Shown here in pieces: positions 36,935-46,982 of a DNA stretch of 64,000 nt; the stretch's first letter is position 1; every line of letters begins with the position of its first letter. Source of the DNA: Endozoicomonas sp. 4G (lineage in GTDB: Bacteria > Pseudomonadota > Gammaproteobacteria > Pseudomonadales > Endozoicomonadaceae). The stretch is from positions 3,276,001-3,340,000 of the forward strand of contig NZ_CP082909.1 of the NCBI RefSeq assembly GCF_023822025.1, given 5' to 3'. The position numbers and the translations under genes were made by a program. Below the pieces are notes generated by a model. The model was not told the DNA's origin, made no database searches, and saw nothing but the letters and a program-made list of their open reading frames with translations.

Positions 36935-37494
36935 CCCCAAATCCTCTGGACCAACTCCGGCCCAATCATCTGCCCGATCCGGTCAGCTTCTGGCCACCCG
37001 CTCCTGGCTGGTGGCTGTCTGCCGTTCTGGTTATAGTGGTGATCACTCTGACGACCTGGTTGGTAACCCGCTCTATTCGTCGCAATCGCTATCGCAGACA
37101 GGCACGTAAACAGGCCCATATTATTTTCAGTGCCTACCGGAACCATCAGAATTCATTACAGTTTGCCAACGACTGCAATCGTTTATTAAAACAGACAGCA
37201 CTGCACGCCTATCCCGCCGAACAGGTCGCTCCTCTTCATGGCGATCGCTGGCTGGACTTTCTCTCTCGGAAAAGTGGCATCCGTGCATTCAATGAGCAGC
37301 CCGGAGAGGCCCTGGGAGACACCCGTTTTCAAAAAGTGCCTACGGCGAAAGAAATGCCTATGGCGCAAAAAATGCCTATGGCAAAAGAAATGCCCATAGC
37401 GCAAGAAATGCCCACAGAGAAAAAATCACCAGAGGTTGATGTGAACCAGCTCCATAAACTGACCGTCCGCTGGATCAGGAAACACCATGCTTGA
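36931..37494 (+). CDS. DUF4381 membrane protein of the MoxR/Bat operon
   Basis: A 187-residue protein with the LRPNHLPDPVSFWPPAPGWW N-terminal signature and one transmembrane helix at about 28-46. A cytosolic helical domain holds the FANDCNRLLKQTAL motif. Near the C-terminus an 18-base tandem repeat (37337-37414) inserts about four copies of a Met-Pro-(Met/Ile)-Ala-(Gln/Lys)-(Glu/Lys) unit, which is not part of the family core. It overlaps both neighbours. Confidence 0.87.
   Translation: MTPNPLDQLRPNHLPDPVSFWPPAPGWWLSAVLVIVVITLTTWLVTRSIRRNRYRRQARKQAHIIFSAYRNHQNSLQFANDCNRLLKQTALHAYPAEQVAPLHGDRWLDFLSRKSGIRAFNEQPGEALGDTRFQKVPTAKEMPMAQKMPMAKEMPIAQEMPTEKKSPEVDVNQLHKLTVRWIRKHHA
37337..37414 (+). 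repeat. 18-bp tandem repeat in the DUF4381 gene
   Basis: About four units of the type GCGMAARAAATGCCYATR, each six codons, encoding an EMPMAQ-like hexapeptide. It is in frame and slightly degenerate between copies. Confidence 0.85.
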
Positions 37495-38518
37495 GTTGCA
37501 ATGGCCCTGGATGTTACTGGCCGCCCCCCTCCCCTGGCTGGTTTACCGTTTTGCCAGCCCCGTTGCCCGCTCCTCTGGTGCTGCTTTAAGAATCCCGTTT
37601 TATCGGGGTCTGGCCGATATTGCCGGTGAGCACTCAGAACACCGGGAAACACTTAAGCGCTGGCAAACCCTGATGCTTTGGTTAATCTGGCTGCTACTGG
37701 TGGTTGCCGCTTCAAAACCGGTCTGGCTGGGAGAACCCGTTCAGATAGAGCGATCAGGAAGAGACTTGATGATCGCCGTCGACCTGTCCGGCAGTATGGA
37801 AATCGCCGACATGGAACTGAATGGCCATCCAGTGGATCGTCTGGTGGTGACCAAACATGTATTGAACGACTTTATTGATAGACGCAAGGGTGACCGACTT
37901 GGACTGATTCTGTTTGGCACTCAGGCCTACCTGCAAGCTCCTCTCACCTTCGACCTGAAAACCATTGACACCCTGATGAACGAGGCCGCAATTGGCATGG
38001 CAGGCAATAAAACCGCCATCGGTGATGCCCTGGGTCTGGCAGTAAAGCACCTTCGTAAACGACCCCAGGACAGCCGGATACTGATATTAATGACCGATGG
38101 AGCCAACACCGGCGGAGAGATTACCCCTATTCAGGCAGCAAAGCTGGCCGCTCTGGAAAATATTCGCATTTATACCATTGGCCTGGGAGCGGATGAAATG
38201 ATTCAGCCGGGTCTCTTTGGTTCATCCATTGGCGCACGGCGGATCAACCCTTCTGAAGACCTGGACGAAAAAACCCTGAAAGAGATTGCAGAACTCACAG
38301 GTGGTCAGTATTTCCGGGCAAAAAACACCCAGGGGCTTGAAAAAATCTACGACGAACTCGACCAACTGGAGCCTGTTAAACAGAACAAAGAACGCTTCAG
38401 GCCCAGCATAGCGCTGTTTTTCTGGCCTCTGGCTGTGGCCCTGATGCTGAGCCTGCTGATGGCAATACTGAGAGCCTTCCCTGAAACATCCATTAGCCAG
38501 AGGAGGAATCGCCAGTGA
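37487..38518 (+). CDS. batA: VWA-domain membrane protein BatA
   Basis: A 343-residue inner-membrane protein. N-terminal helices (about 5-22 and 60-78) precede a von Willebrand A domain with an intact MIDAS DLSGS (Asp99, Ser101, Ser103), and a helix near 305-328 closes the protein. TDGANTGG provides the third MIDAS segment. It overlaps the DUF4381 gene by 8 bases and batB by 4. Bat proteins were first linked to aerotolerance and stress; the exact role is unsettled. Confidence 0.9.
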   Translation: MLELQWPWMLLAAPLPWLVYRFASPVARSSGAALRIPFYRGLADIAGEHSEHRETLKRWQTLMLWLIWLLLVVAASKPVWLGEPVQIERSGRDLMIAVDLSGSMEIADMELNGHPVDRLVVTKHVLNDFIDRRKGDRLGLILFGTQAYLQAPLTFDLKTIDTLMNEAAIGMAGNKTAIGDALGLAVKHLRKRPQDSRILILMTDGANTGGEITPIQAAKLAALENIRIYTIGLGADEMIQPGLFGSSIGARRINPSEDLDEKTLKEIAELTGGQYFRAKNTQGLEKIYDELDQLEPVKQNKERFRPSIALFFWPLAVALMLSLLMAILRAFPETSISQRRNRQ

Positions 38519-40491
38519 GTGAGTTTATCAGCCAATTCCATTTTCTACGCCCTCTGTGGTTGCTGGCCTTCATACCCTGTCTGCTTCTGCTCAGTGCTTT
38601 CTGGCGACAACAGCAGCGGACCGGAGACTGGCAACGGGTGATCGCCCCTGAATTACTGCAACACCTGTTACAGGGTCGTAGTGAAAAACAGAGCCGACTC
38701 CCCGTCTACCTGCTTCTGGCAGGCTGGACACTGGCCGTTCTGGCACTGGCTGGCCCCACCTGGCAAAAGATTCCCACCCCTGTTAACAAGAGTCTTCAAC
38801 CACTGGTCGTGGTCGTGGATATGTCGTACAAAATGTATGCTGAAGACGTTAAACCCAATCGACTTTCCAGAGTTCGTTATAAGTTGCTGGATCTGTTTAA
38901 AATGCGCAGCGACGGACTTTCAGCCCTGGTTGCCTATGCAGGCTCAGCACACACGGTTGCTCCCTTAACAGATGACAACAATACTCTGGCCAATCTGGTC
39001 CCGGCAATGAGCCCCCAGATCATGCCGGAACAGGGAGATAATCCCCTCAAGGGCATTGAACAAGCCATTCAATTGCTGAAGCAGGGAGCCGGAGAGGCCG
39101 GTGATATCCTCCTGATTACCGACCAGATTCCTGACAGCCAGGTCAGCGAGATACGCTCACTGCTCCAGAAGAGCGGCAATACCCTTTCAATTCTTGGCAT
39201 TGGCAGCGACAAAGGTGCTCCCATCGGCCTGCCCGGAGGCGGCTTCCTCAAAGACCAGCAGGGCACCATTATTGTTCCGAAAAAGGAACCTCAGCAGCTC
39301 CGCCAGCTCGCACAATCGACAAGCGGTGTCTATGCCGACATGACTTTAGACGACAGTGATTTGAAGGCTGTTCTGCCAAAAACGGCAATCGATGACCATT
39401 CAGTCAAGGTTGAGAGGCAATTTGACCAATGGCAAGACGCTGGCTTCTGGCTGGTACTGCTGTTATTGCCTCTGGCACTGGCCGGCTTCAGAAAAGGCTG
39501 GTTAACCGTCTTCCTGGTGGCAGCCGTACTCCCCTCTCCTCCAGCGCAAGCTGTGGAATGGAACGACCTCTGGCAAAACAGCAACCAACAGGCCATGGAA
39601 GCACTTAATAACAAAAAGCCTGAACAGGCTGTTGAAAAGTTCACCCGTCCGGACTGGAAAGCTGAAGCTCTCTATCAGGCGGGTAAGTACGAGGAAGCAG
39701 CCACTGAGTTTGCCCAATCCAACACCGCTGACGGCTTTTACAACCAGGGTAATGCTCTGGCTAAGGCCGGTAAGCTGGATCAAGCGCAAGCCGCCTACGA
39801 CAAAGCCCTCAAGCTAAACCCCGATATGAAAGATGCCATCGCCAATAAAAAGCTGATTGAAGAGCTGAAAAAGCAACAGCAACAGCAACAAAATCAACAG
39901 AATCAACAGCAGAACCAACAGCAGAACTCCGAGAATAGACAGCAGAACTCTGAGAACCAACAGCAGAACTCTGAGAACCAACAGCAGAACTCTGAAAACC
40001 AACAGCAGAATTCTGAGAACCAACAGCAGAATTCTGCGAACCAACAGCAGAATTCTGAGAACCAACAGCAGAATTCTGAGAACCAACAGCAGAATTCTGA
40101 GAACCAACAGCAGAACTCTGAGAACCGGCAAAACTCTGCCCAGCAGAATCAGGAGCCAGAATCCTCTTCTCAATCCCGCTCGGGCCAGCAGCAGGAAAAT
40201 CAGGAACAGCCCTCTAACCCTGATCAACGACATCAAGCGTCTGAACAACAGAATCCTGCTGAAAACACACAGCAACAACAGGCTCAGGCTGAAAAACCTG
40301 AAAAGCAAGGTGATCAGGAACAACAGACACTGCGTTCCCTTGAACAACAGCAAACCACCAGCCCGGACCAACAGGCCATTGAAAACTGGTTAAAAACCAT
40401 ACCGGACGACCCCGGTGGTTTGCTCAGGCGCAAATTCCTTCAACAGCAACAACAGAGAGAGCAAAAAAGACAACAGGAGCAGTCATGGTGA
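38515..40491 (+). CDS. VWA and TPR protein (BatB/BatC fusion) with Gln/Asn-rich repeats
   Basis: A 658-residue protein. Two N-terminal helices (about 12-28, 65-82) and a VWA domain (about 95-300) are followed by two more membrane helices (about 303-335) and a TPR region at about 380-440 (AEALYQAGKYEEAATEFAQ, then KAGKLDQAQAAYDKALKLNP). After that comes a ~200-residue low-complexity Gln/Asn/Glu tail including ten QQNSENQ-type heptads. The MIDAS reads DMSYK, so the second serine of DxSxS is replaced by Lys106 and metal binding may be lost. It overlaps batA and batD. Confidence 0.88.
   Translation: MSEFISQFHFLRPLWLLAFIPCLLLLSAFWRQQQRTGDWQRVIAPELLQHLLQGRSEKQSRLPVYLLLAGWTLAVLALAGPTWQKIPTPVNKSLQPLVVVVDMSYKMYAEDVKPNRLSRVRYKLLDLFKMRSDGLSALVAYAGSAHTVAPLTDDNNTLANLVPAMSPQIMPEQGDNPLKGIEQAIQLLKQGAGEAGDILLITDQIPDSQVSEIRSLLQKSGNTLSILGIGSDKGAPIGLPGGGFLKDQQGTIIVPKKEPQQLRQLAQSTSGVYADMTLDDSDLKAVLPKTAIDDHSVKVERQFDQWQDAGFWLVLLLLPLALAGFRKGWLTVFLVAAVLPSPPAQAVEWNDLWQNSNQQAMEALNNKKPEQAVEKFTRPDWKAEALYQAGKYEEAATEFAQSNTADGFYNQGNALAKAGKLDQAQAAYDKALKLNPDMKDAIANKKLIEELKKQQQQQQNQQNQQQNQQQNSENRQQNSENQQQNSENQQQNSENQQQNSENQQQNSANQQQNSENQQQNSENQQQNSENQQQNSENRQNSAQQNQEPESSSQSRSGQQQENQEQPSNPDQRHQASEQQNPAENTQQQQAQAEKPEKQGDQEQQTLRSLEQQQTTSPDQQAIENWLKTIPDDPGGLLRRKFLQQQQQREQKRQQEQSW
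39916..40130 (+). repeat. 21-bp tandem repeat (ten units) encoding QQNSENQ
   Basis: Ten 21-base units with the consensus CAGCAGAAYTCTGAGAACCA. Variation is mostly the AAC/AAT of the Asn codon, plus single SAN and ENR variants; the reading frame is maintained throughout. Confidence 0.95.
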
Positions 40492-42212
40492 ACCCGATCT
40501 TTTCCAAACTCAGTAAAATAATGGTCCTGCTGACAGGATTGTTTCTCTCTATACAGGCAATGGCTGCCCTGACCGCCTCTGTTGACCGGACTCATCTGGC
40601 AGAGTACGAAACCCTGGAACTCACTCTCAGAACCGACAGTAATACCAGCGCCGCTCCCGATTTATCTCCCCTGGAAAATGACTTTGACGTACTGGGGACT
40701 CGCCAAAGTCGCCAGATTCGTATTATTAACGGTCAAAACGAATCCTGGCGAGACTGGGTTATCACCCTTGCCCCTAAAAAATCCGGCCGCCTGCTGATCC
40801 CTAGCCTGCATTTGGACGGCATGACGTCCAAAGCTATCCGGTTGGAAGTATCCAATACCCCCACTGAACAACAAACCGGATCAGAGGGTATCGGCCCGGT
40901 TTTCATCCGTAGTGAAATCAGTAATGAAACACCCTATATACAGGAAGAAGTGACCCTGACCCTGAAAATTTACTACCGGGTCCAGCTTTACGACGACCGT
41001 CGACTTTCACCCCTGAATATCGACGGTGCCATTGTTCAGCAACTGGGTGAAACCCGAAACTATGAAACAGTTCTGGACGGAACCCGATACGGTGTCTTTG
41101 AGCTGAATTTCTCGATTCATCCGCAAAAGCCGGGTCCGATGGACATCCCGGGCCTGACCTTTTCAGCCACCATGCCAGACCGCCGGGACACCTTTGGCAG
41201 TATTTTTTCAATGAGTGGCAAACCCGTTGCCGCCCGGTCGGCTGAAATCACCCTCAACGTCAAGCCACAGCCAGACAGTTTTAAAGGCCCGGTCTGGCTG
41301 CCTGCCCGAAACCTGACCCTGACCGATGGCTGGAGTGCCCCGCTGGACAAGGTCAAAGTTGGCGAAGCTATCACTCGAACCATTGTCGTAAAAGCCGAAG
41401 GACTGACCGGTGTCCAGCTGCCCGCTGTCACTATGCCTCAACTCGATGGCGTCAGTGCCTACCCGGACAAGTCTACTACCGATGACAAAGCGACTGATTC
41501 AGGTATTATTGGCAGTCGAATAGAAGCCATCGCCCTGATTCCAACCCGTCCCGGAAAAATTGAACTTCCTCCGGTACAGTACCAATGGTTTGACACTAAA
41601 ACTCAGACCGCGAAAGTCGCTACCATTCCAGCCAAAACCATCACCGTGCTTCCATCCGAAAACGCCGAAGTACTGTCAACGACGCCTGAAATTCCAGCAC
41701 AGGCCACCGGAAAAACTGAACAAGCCGTTTGTCCTCCCGCTCATATCACAACGCAGGGACCGGGCTGGCTTTGGCCTGCTTTATCGGCCCTGTTTGGATT
41801 ACTCTGGCTAATCACTTTATTGGCTTTGTGGCGATGCCGATCCTCTCAAAAGCCAGCGACTGAGTCTCCTGCTGCCACCGAGCCTCGGGGATTCAGTGAG
41901 AAAGCAACCTGGCAGAGGTTTGAAAACACCTGCAACACCGGTGACCTCCATCAGATCCGCCAATGCTTTATTGACTGGGTACAGGCTCTTTCTGGTAACG
42001 CTACATTGACGACCATGGATAGATGTTTGAAAAAACTCAACAGTGAGCCATTAGTGGCTTCCTTCAAACAGCTTGAAGCCAGCCTCTATTCCGGTCACAA
42101 GCAAAATCTTGATACCAAGGCTCTGATAACGCTGTGTACACAGCTGCGTAAAGAACAAAAAAAGAGCCAATCAAACCGTCAAAATGGACTGAATAATCTC
42201 TATCCCGGTTAA
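40485..42212 (+). CDS. batD: BatD-family (oxygen tolerance) protein
   Basis: A 575-residue protein with an N-terminal signal peptide (to about residue 27), repeated Ig-like periplasmic beta domains (start ALTASVDRTHLAEYETLELTL; later RRLSPLNIDGAIVQQLG and VGEAITRTIVVKAEGL), a single transmembrane helix at about 426-450 (GWLWPALSALFGLLW) and a cytosolic helical tail. It overlaps the preceding gene by 7 bases and is the last gene of the moxR operon. A hairpin at 42221-42243 follows. Confidence 0.9.
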   Translation: MVNPIFSKLSKIMVLLTGLFLSIQAMAALTASVDRTHLAEYETLELTLRTDSNTSAAPDLSPLENDFDVLGTRQSRQIRIINGQNESWRDWVITLAPKKSGRLLIPSLHLDGMTSKAIRLEVSNTPTEQQTGSEGIGPVFIRSEISNETPYIQEEVTLTLKIYYRVQLYDDRRLSPLNIDGAIVQQLGETRNYETVLDGTRYGVFELNFSIHPQKPGPMDIPGLTFSATMPDRRDTFGSIFSMSGKPVAARSAEITLNVKPQPDSFKGPVWLPARNLTLTDGWSAPLDKVKVGEAITRTIVVKAEGLTGVQLPAVTMPQLDGVSAYPDKSTTDDKATDSGIIGSRIEAIALIPTRPGKIELPPVQYQWFDTKTQTAKVATIPAKTITVLPSENAEVLSTTPEIPAQATGKTEQAVCPPAHITTQGPGWLWPALSALFGLLWLITLLALWRCRSSQKPATESPAATEPRGFSEKATWQRFENTCNTGDLHQIRQCFIDWVQALSGNATLTTMDRCLKKLNSEPLVASFKQLEASLYSGHKQNLDTKALITLCTQLRKEQKKSQSNRQNGLNNLYPG

Positions 42213-42220
42213 ACCTCGCT

Positions 42221-42243
42221 GGAGGCTTTCAGGAGCCTCCTTT
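42221..42243 (+). terminator. Hairpin after batD
   Basis: Stem GGAGGCT / AGCCTCC with loop TTCAGG and a short TTTAA tail. A weak intrinsic terminator ending the moxR operon. Confidence 0.6.
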
Positions 42244-42459
42244 AAGTACTCAGCCATACGAATCGAATATTTCTGGCTTATTGGGCAGCTGCCCTGCAGG
42301 CGCAATGGCGGGAGCATGGCTGGCTATGTGACTAGAGTTGCAAGGCAGCACGTATGACCTGAATTCAGAACTGTCTTAAAAATTCTATCAATCCTTAATA
42401 AGCACGTAACAAAACAAATACAACATGTGCTTTTCTGTTGGACTGAGTCAGAAGTAACA

Positions 42460-44247
42460 ATGAAAACAAAAAGCATATCCCGTCGGCATTTTTTGAAGCT
42501 GACCTCTCGCGGTATCGGATTAGCGGTTGTTTCAAACGGTTTGATTGCTTGCACGGATACGAATACTGAGTCTCTCGCACCCACCCCCATTTCGGTGGAA
42601 TTTCAACACGGCGTGGCCAGTGGTGACCCCACACAAGAGGCCGTTATTCTTTGGACACGGGTAACACCGACGGAAGAAGGGTACACCGGTGAAGTACTGG
42701 TAAGATGGGAAGTAGCCACTGATAAAGCATTCACAGACCTGGTCACAAACGGCGCCGCCAGAGTCAGTGGCGCAACGGATTACACCCTCAAGGTCGACGC
42801 GATAAACCTGACATCTGGCACAACCTATTACTACCGCTTTATTGCCGAAGGTGTTACGTCCAGCGTCGGTACTACCAGAACACTGCCCGAGGTCGATGTT
42901 GAGTCAGTCACGCTTGCGGTGATGTCCTGTTCAAATTACCCTGCCGGCCATTTTAACGTTTATGACATGGCTGCGAAAAAACCAAACCTGGACGCAGTAC
43001 TGCACCTGGGGGACTACATCTATGAATATGGGCCTGAAGACTCCGCAGCCGGCGATGCCGAAAAACTGGGACGTGTCGCTAATCCTGCCCACGAGATCAT
43101 AACGCTGACAGATTATCGTACCCGCTACGCACAATATCGAACGGACGAATCACTACAAACATTACACGCCACGGTACCCTTTATTGTTGTCTGGGATGAC
43201 CATGAAGTAGCCAACGATACCTGGCTGGAGGGCGCCGGAAATCATCAGGAAGAGGAAGGTTCATTCGAACAACGCAAGCTGGCAGCACTGCAAGCGTATT
43301 TTGAATGGCTGCCCATTCGTCCTGTTGTTGAAGGTGATAACGAAATTATCCATCGTAAGTTTCGCTTCGGTCAGTTAGTCGACTTGTACATGCTGGATAC
43401 CCGGGTGGTGGCACGTGCCCAACAGTTGAACTACGGCACTTATCTTAATGAAACGACCGGGGAAATTGATATTGATCAACTCAATGCTGATCTTTACAGA
43501 GAAGACCGGGCTTTGCTGGGGTCAGACCAATTATCCTGGTTGCACGATGAAATGTCTGTCGCCACAGCAACCTGGCAGGTATTAGGCCAGCAAATTCTGA
43601 TGGGAAGAATGAGCATACCAGCCGCTATAGCAACACGACAAATGACGATTGATATGTATGCCGAGTTCGTCGCCCTTACCGTTTTAAAGAAAAGGGCAGA
43701 AATCGGATACCCACCCCTCACTGACGAGGAGCAGGCTCATTTAGACGAAAATGAACACCGATTAACCGACAGAGTATTAACACTGTTACAAGCGCCACAC
43801 GTGCCCTACAACCTGGATGCCTGGGACGGTTACGCTTACGAAAGAGAAGTGGTGCTCAGCATGGCTAAAAAACTTAGTAAAAACTTTGTTGTTCTTGCCG
43901 GTGACACACACAATGCCTGGGCCAATGACCTGAAAGACAGTCACGGCGATCTGGTAGGCGTTGAGTTTGCGTCCGCCTCCGTCACTTCACCCGGATTAGA
44001 GAGTTACCTGAGCATTGCTCCCGAGGATGTTGTTCCTACAGAGGAGTGGATCGTAAATACCGTTGATGACCTGAAATACGCCAATGCCAATAACCGTGGA
44101 TTTATGACGGTGACCTTTACGCCAGAAAAGGTTTCTTCAATATGGAATTTTGTCGATACCATTGGTTCAACGGACTACAAAGAGTTGGAAGAAAGACGTC
44201 AGTGTGCAGAGAGTCTGGCTCATAACCCCGGGATTCAGTTGACTTGA
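42460..44247 (+). CDS. PhoD-like alkaline phosphatase/phosphodiesterase, Tat lipoprotein
   Basis: A metal-dependent phosphatase of the PhoD family, 595 residues from ATG 42460 (GAAGTAACA precedes). The N-terminus has a Tat motif SRRHFLK (Arg8-Arg9) and a lipobox LIAC with Cys31, so export folded and lipid anchoring are expected. Then come the PhoD N-terminal domain (FQHGVASGDPTQEAVILWTRV) and metal-site motifs HLGDYIYEYG, WDDHEVANDTW and LAGDTHNAWANDL. It may serve phosphate acquisition, but no Pho box was identified. Confidence 0.9.
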   Translation: MKTKSISRRHFLKLTSRGIGLAVVSNGLIACTDTNTESLAPTPISVEFQHGVASGDPTQEAVILWTRVTPTEEGYTGEVLVRWEVATDKAFTDLVTNGAARVSGATDYTLKVDAINLTSGTTYYYRFIAEGVTSSVGTTRTLPEVDVESVTLAVMSCSNYPAGHFNVYDMAAKKPNLDAVLHLGDYIYEYGPEDSAAGDAEKLGRVANPAHEIITLTDYRTRYAQYRTDESLQTLHATVPFIVVWDDHEVANDTWLEGAGNHQEEEGSFEQRKLAALQAYFEWLPIRPVVEGDNEIIHRKFRFGQLVDLYMLDTRVVARAQQLNYGTYLNETTGEIDIDQLNADLYREDRALLGSDQLSWLHDEMSVATATWQVLGQQILMGRMSIPAAIATRQMTIDMYAEFVALTVLKKRAEIGYPPLTDEEQAHLDENEHRLTDRVLTLLQAPHVPYNLDAWDGYAYEREVVLSMAKKLSKNFVVLAGDTHNAWANDLKDSHGDLVGVEFASASVTSPGLESYLSIAPEDVVPTEEWIVNTVDDLKYANANNRGFMTVTFTPEKVSSIWNFVDTIGSTDYKELEERRQCAESLAHNPGIQLT

Positions 44248-44277
44248 TTCGGTTATTGCCACACATCTGTATTGGAT

Positions 44278-44303
44278 AAGGCGGAGCTATAAGCTCCGTC
44301 CTT
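44278..44303. terminator. Hairpin between phoD-like and pepN genes
   Basis: A near-perfect stem GGCGGAGCT / AAGCTCCGTCC lies between the two convergent genes. It lacks a clear U-tract, so efficiency is doubtful. Confidence 0.5.
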
Positions 44304-44321
44304 ACGTTAGAGAGGCAAGAG

Positions 44322-46958
44322 TTACAAGCTCTTGGTCACTACTTCATAAATATCAGTAGACAAATCAGGCACCGCCTTGATCCGCTCCAGTGCTTTTCTC
44401 ATGCGTTCCCGCACCACCGGCTCGAATTTCTTCCAGCGTGTCAGTGGGGTCATCAGACGTGAAGCGGTTTGTGGGTTCTGTTTGTCCAGGGTGATGATCC
44501 AGTCTGCCAGGAACTCATAGCCTTCACCGGTGCCAGAATGGAACTGCTTCATATTTCCGCTGGTAAACCCGGCAATCAACGCTCTCAGCTTGTTCGGGCT
44601 GGTGCTGTCGAAAGATTTATGGGCCTGAAGTGCTTTTACATGCTCCAGTGTACCCAGAGACGGGCTGCTGCTTTGCAGCATAAACCAACTGTCCATGACC
44701 ACGGCATCCTCCTGGTAACGACTCAGATAGTCATTCAGCAGCGAATCAATGGTTTCCCGGTTCTGATAGCTGGAATTAACCACGGCTCCCAGGGCAGCAC
44801 GCAGGTCGGTCATATTGCTGGCCTTTCTGTACTGGTCTTCAGCCAGTTGTTGCAGACTGTCGTCTTCCAGTTCAACCAGGTAGCCGAGGCAGATATTTCT
44901 CAGGGTACGTCTGGCAATATCCCCGGCTTGCGGGCGGTAATCGCCTTTGAGCTCCAGAGTTCGATAGAGCTCAAGCAGTTTGTCTTTATGAGCCTCAGCA
45001 ATGGCTTTGCGAACACGACTTCTGGATTCACAGATTTGCAGAGGGTGAATTTCTTCAGCCTGCTCTGCCAGGCTCGCTTCGGAGGGCAGTTTCAACATTT
45101 CTGCTTTAACGGCTTTATCCAGCTCTTCGTCGGCCAGAACGACACCAAAAGCTTCAATCAGTCTTGAATCAATTGCAGAGTCTTCTTCATTCAACTGGCC
45201 TTTAACCAGATCTTCGATCACCGCAGTGGCCAGACGCTGGCCTGCATCCCAGCGATTGTAACCGTCGCTGTCGTACATCATCAGGAATACCAGGTCTTCA
45301 CGACGGTAGTCGTAGTTAACACGAACGGGCGCAGAAAAGTTTCTGAGAATAGAAGGCAATGGCTTTTCAGTCAGCCCTTCAAAAGTCCAGGTTTCTTCAG
45401 CCGCTGTCAGATGCAGAACCTGCTCAGTGTCTCCGGCTTCGTTCAAAGGCAGAGCCCTGCCTTCCTTGTCCAGCAGGGCAACCGCTACAGGAATATGGAA
45501 AGACAGCTTGCTGTCCTGACCCGGAGTAGCCGGACAACTCTGGGCGATTGTCAGAACGTATTGACCTGAGTCCTTGTCAAAATGATCGGTCACGGTAACA
45601 ACCGGCGTTCCCGCCTGATTATACCAGTGACGGAACTGACCAAGATCGACACCGGAAGCATCCTCCATGGCTTTTACAAAGTCTTCACAGGTCGCTGCCT
45701 GGCCGTCAAAACGGTCAAAGTACAGGTCTGAACCTTTGCGGAAATTATCTTTACCGACAATGGTCTGAATCATGCGAACCACTTCACAACCCTTTTCGTA
45801 AACGGTCAGGGTGTAAAAGTTGGAAATCTCAATAAACGACTGCGGACGGATCGGATGGGCCATGGGGCCTGCATCTTCAGCAAACTGTGCCGTCTTCATT
45901 ATCGAAGCGTCTTCAATCCGCTTGACGCCCCGTGAATTCATATCGGCCGAAAATTCAGCATCACGGAATACGGTGAAACCTTCTTTCAGGCTCAGCTGGA
46001 ACCAGTCACGACAGGTGACCCTGTTACCAGACCAGTTATGGAAATACTCATGGGCAACGATCGCTTCTACACGCTGATAGCTGGCGTCAGTAGCGGTATC
46101 GGGGCTGGCCAGTACGCAGGAAGAGTTGAAGATGTTCAAACCCTTGTTTTCCATCGCCCCCATATTGAAATGATCCACCGCGACGATCATGAAAATATCC
46201 AGATCGTACTCACGGCCATACACTTCCTCGTCCCATTTCATGGACTTTTTCAGGGAAAGCATGGCGTGGTCACACTTGTCGATATTGTGAGACTCGGTGA
46301 AAATACGCAGCGCCACTTCCCTGCCACTCATGGTCGTGAAGGTGTCTTCTACCACTTCCAGATCACCGCCAACCAGGGCAAACAGGTAGCTGGGCTTTTT
46401 AAATGGGTCTTCCCAGGTGACCCAGTGTCGTCCACCTTCAAACTCACCACGGGCAATATCATTACCGTTGGACAGCAGCACCGGGTAACGGCCCTTATCA
46501 GCAATCACCTTAGTGGTGAATTTGGACATGACATCCGGGCGATCCAGGTAATAGGTGATTTTACGGAAACCTTCTGCTTCACACTGGGTGCAGAACATGC
46601 CGTTGGATTTATACAGTCCTTCCAGAGACGTGTTTTCCTGGGGACGAATACGGGTCACCACCGTCAGGGTGAACGCCTTGCGGGTAACCGGGACAGTCAG
46701 GCTTTCAGAACCCTGGATATACTGCTCTGATGTCAGCTCAGCGCCGTCGATAAAGACACTGATCAGCTCCAGGTCGATGCCCACCAGAGTCAGATCAGGG
46801 GTATCCTGCCCATGTTCTTCATTACGACGCACGCCGAGTACCGAGGTCACCAGTGCATGATCTTCGAACAGGTCGAAAGTCAGGTCAGTGGTATCAATCC
46901 AATAATTGGGAGCCTGATAATCTTTCAGGTAAATGGCTCTGGGTTGGGCATCTTTCAT
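44322..46958 (-). CDS. pepN: Aminopeptidase N (M1 family)
   Basis: An 878-residue zinc aminopeptidase of broad specificity in the cytosol. The exopeptidase motif [11 protein letters not shown] lies near residue 265, and the zinc site [21 protein letters not shown] with downstream Glu in KEGFT follows near 300. The C-terminal helical domain (about 550-878) ends [16 protein letters not shown]. It keeps the usual length (E. coli 870). The next gene on the same strand (DUF2797) ends 24 bases upstream of it. Confidence 0.96.
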   Translation of the reverse strand: MKDAQPRAIYLKDYQAPNYWIDTTDLTFDLFEDHALVTSVLGVRRNEEHGQDTPDLTLVGIDLELISVFIDGAELTSEQYIQGSESLTVPVTRKAFTLTVVTRIRPQENTSLEGLYKSNGMFCTQCEAEGFRKITYYLDRPDVMSKFTTKVIADKGRYPVLLSNGNDIARGEFEGGRHWVTWEDPFKKPSYLFALVGGDLEVVEDTFTTMSGREVALRIFTESHNIDKCDHAMLSLKKSMKWDEEVYGREYDLDIFMIVAVDHFNMGAMENKGLNIFNSSCVLASPDTATDASYQRVEAIVAHEYFHNWSGNRVTCRDWFQLSLKEGFTVFRDAEFSADMNSRGVKRIEDASIMKTAQFAEDAGPMAHPIRPQSFIEISNFYTLTVYEKGCEVVRMIQTIVGKDNFRKGSDLYFDRFDGQAATCEDFVKAMEDASGVDLGQFRHWYNQAGTPVVTVTDHFDKDSGQYVLTIAQSCPATPGQDSKLSFHIPVAVALLDKEGRALPLNEAGDTEQVLHLTAAEETWTFEGLTEKPLPSILRNFSAPVRVNYDYRREDLVFLMMYDSDGYNRWDAGQRLATAVIEDLVKGQLNEEDSAIDSRLIEAFGVVLADEELDKAVKAEMLKLPSEASLAEQAEEIHPLQICESRSRVRKAIAEAHKDKLLELYRTLELKGDYRPQAGDIARRTLRNICLGYLVELEDDSLQQLAEDQYRKASNMTDLRAALGAVVNSSYQNRETIDSLLNDYLSRYQEDAVVMDSWFMLQSSSPSLGTLEHVKALQAHKSFDSTSPNKLRALIAGFTSGNMKQFHSGTGEGYEFLADWIITLDKQNPQTASRLMTPLTRWKKFEPVVRERMRKALERIKAVPDLSTDIYEVVTKSL

Positions 46959-46982
46959 ATTCTATTTTCCTCTCCGTGCAGA

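Noticed and set aside
39916-40130. CRISPR-like regular repeat
   Set aside because: Repeats are contiguous 21-bp coding units without spacers, in frame with the VWA/TPR protein.
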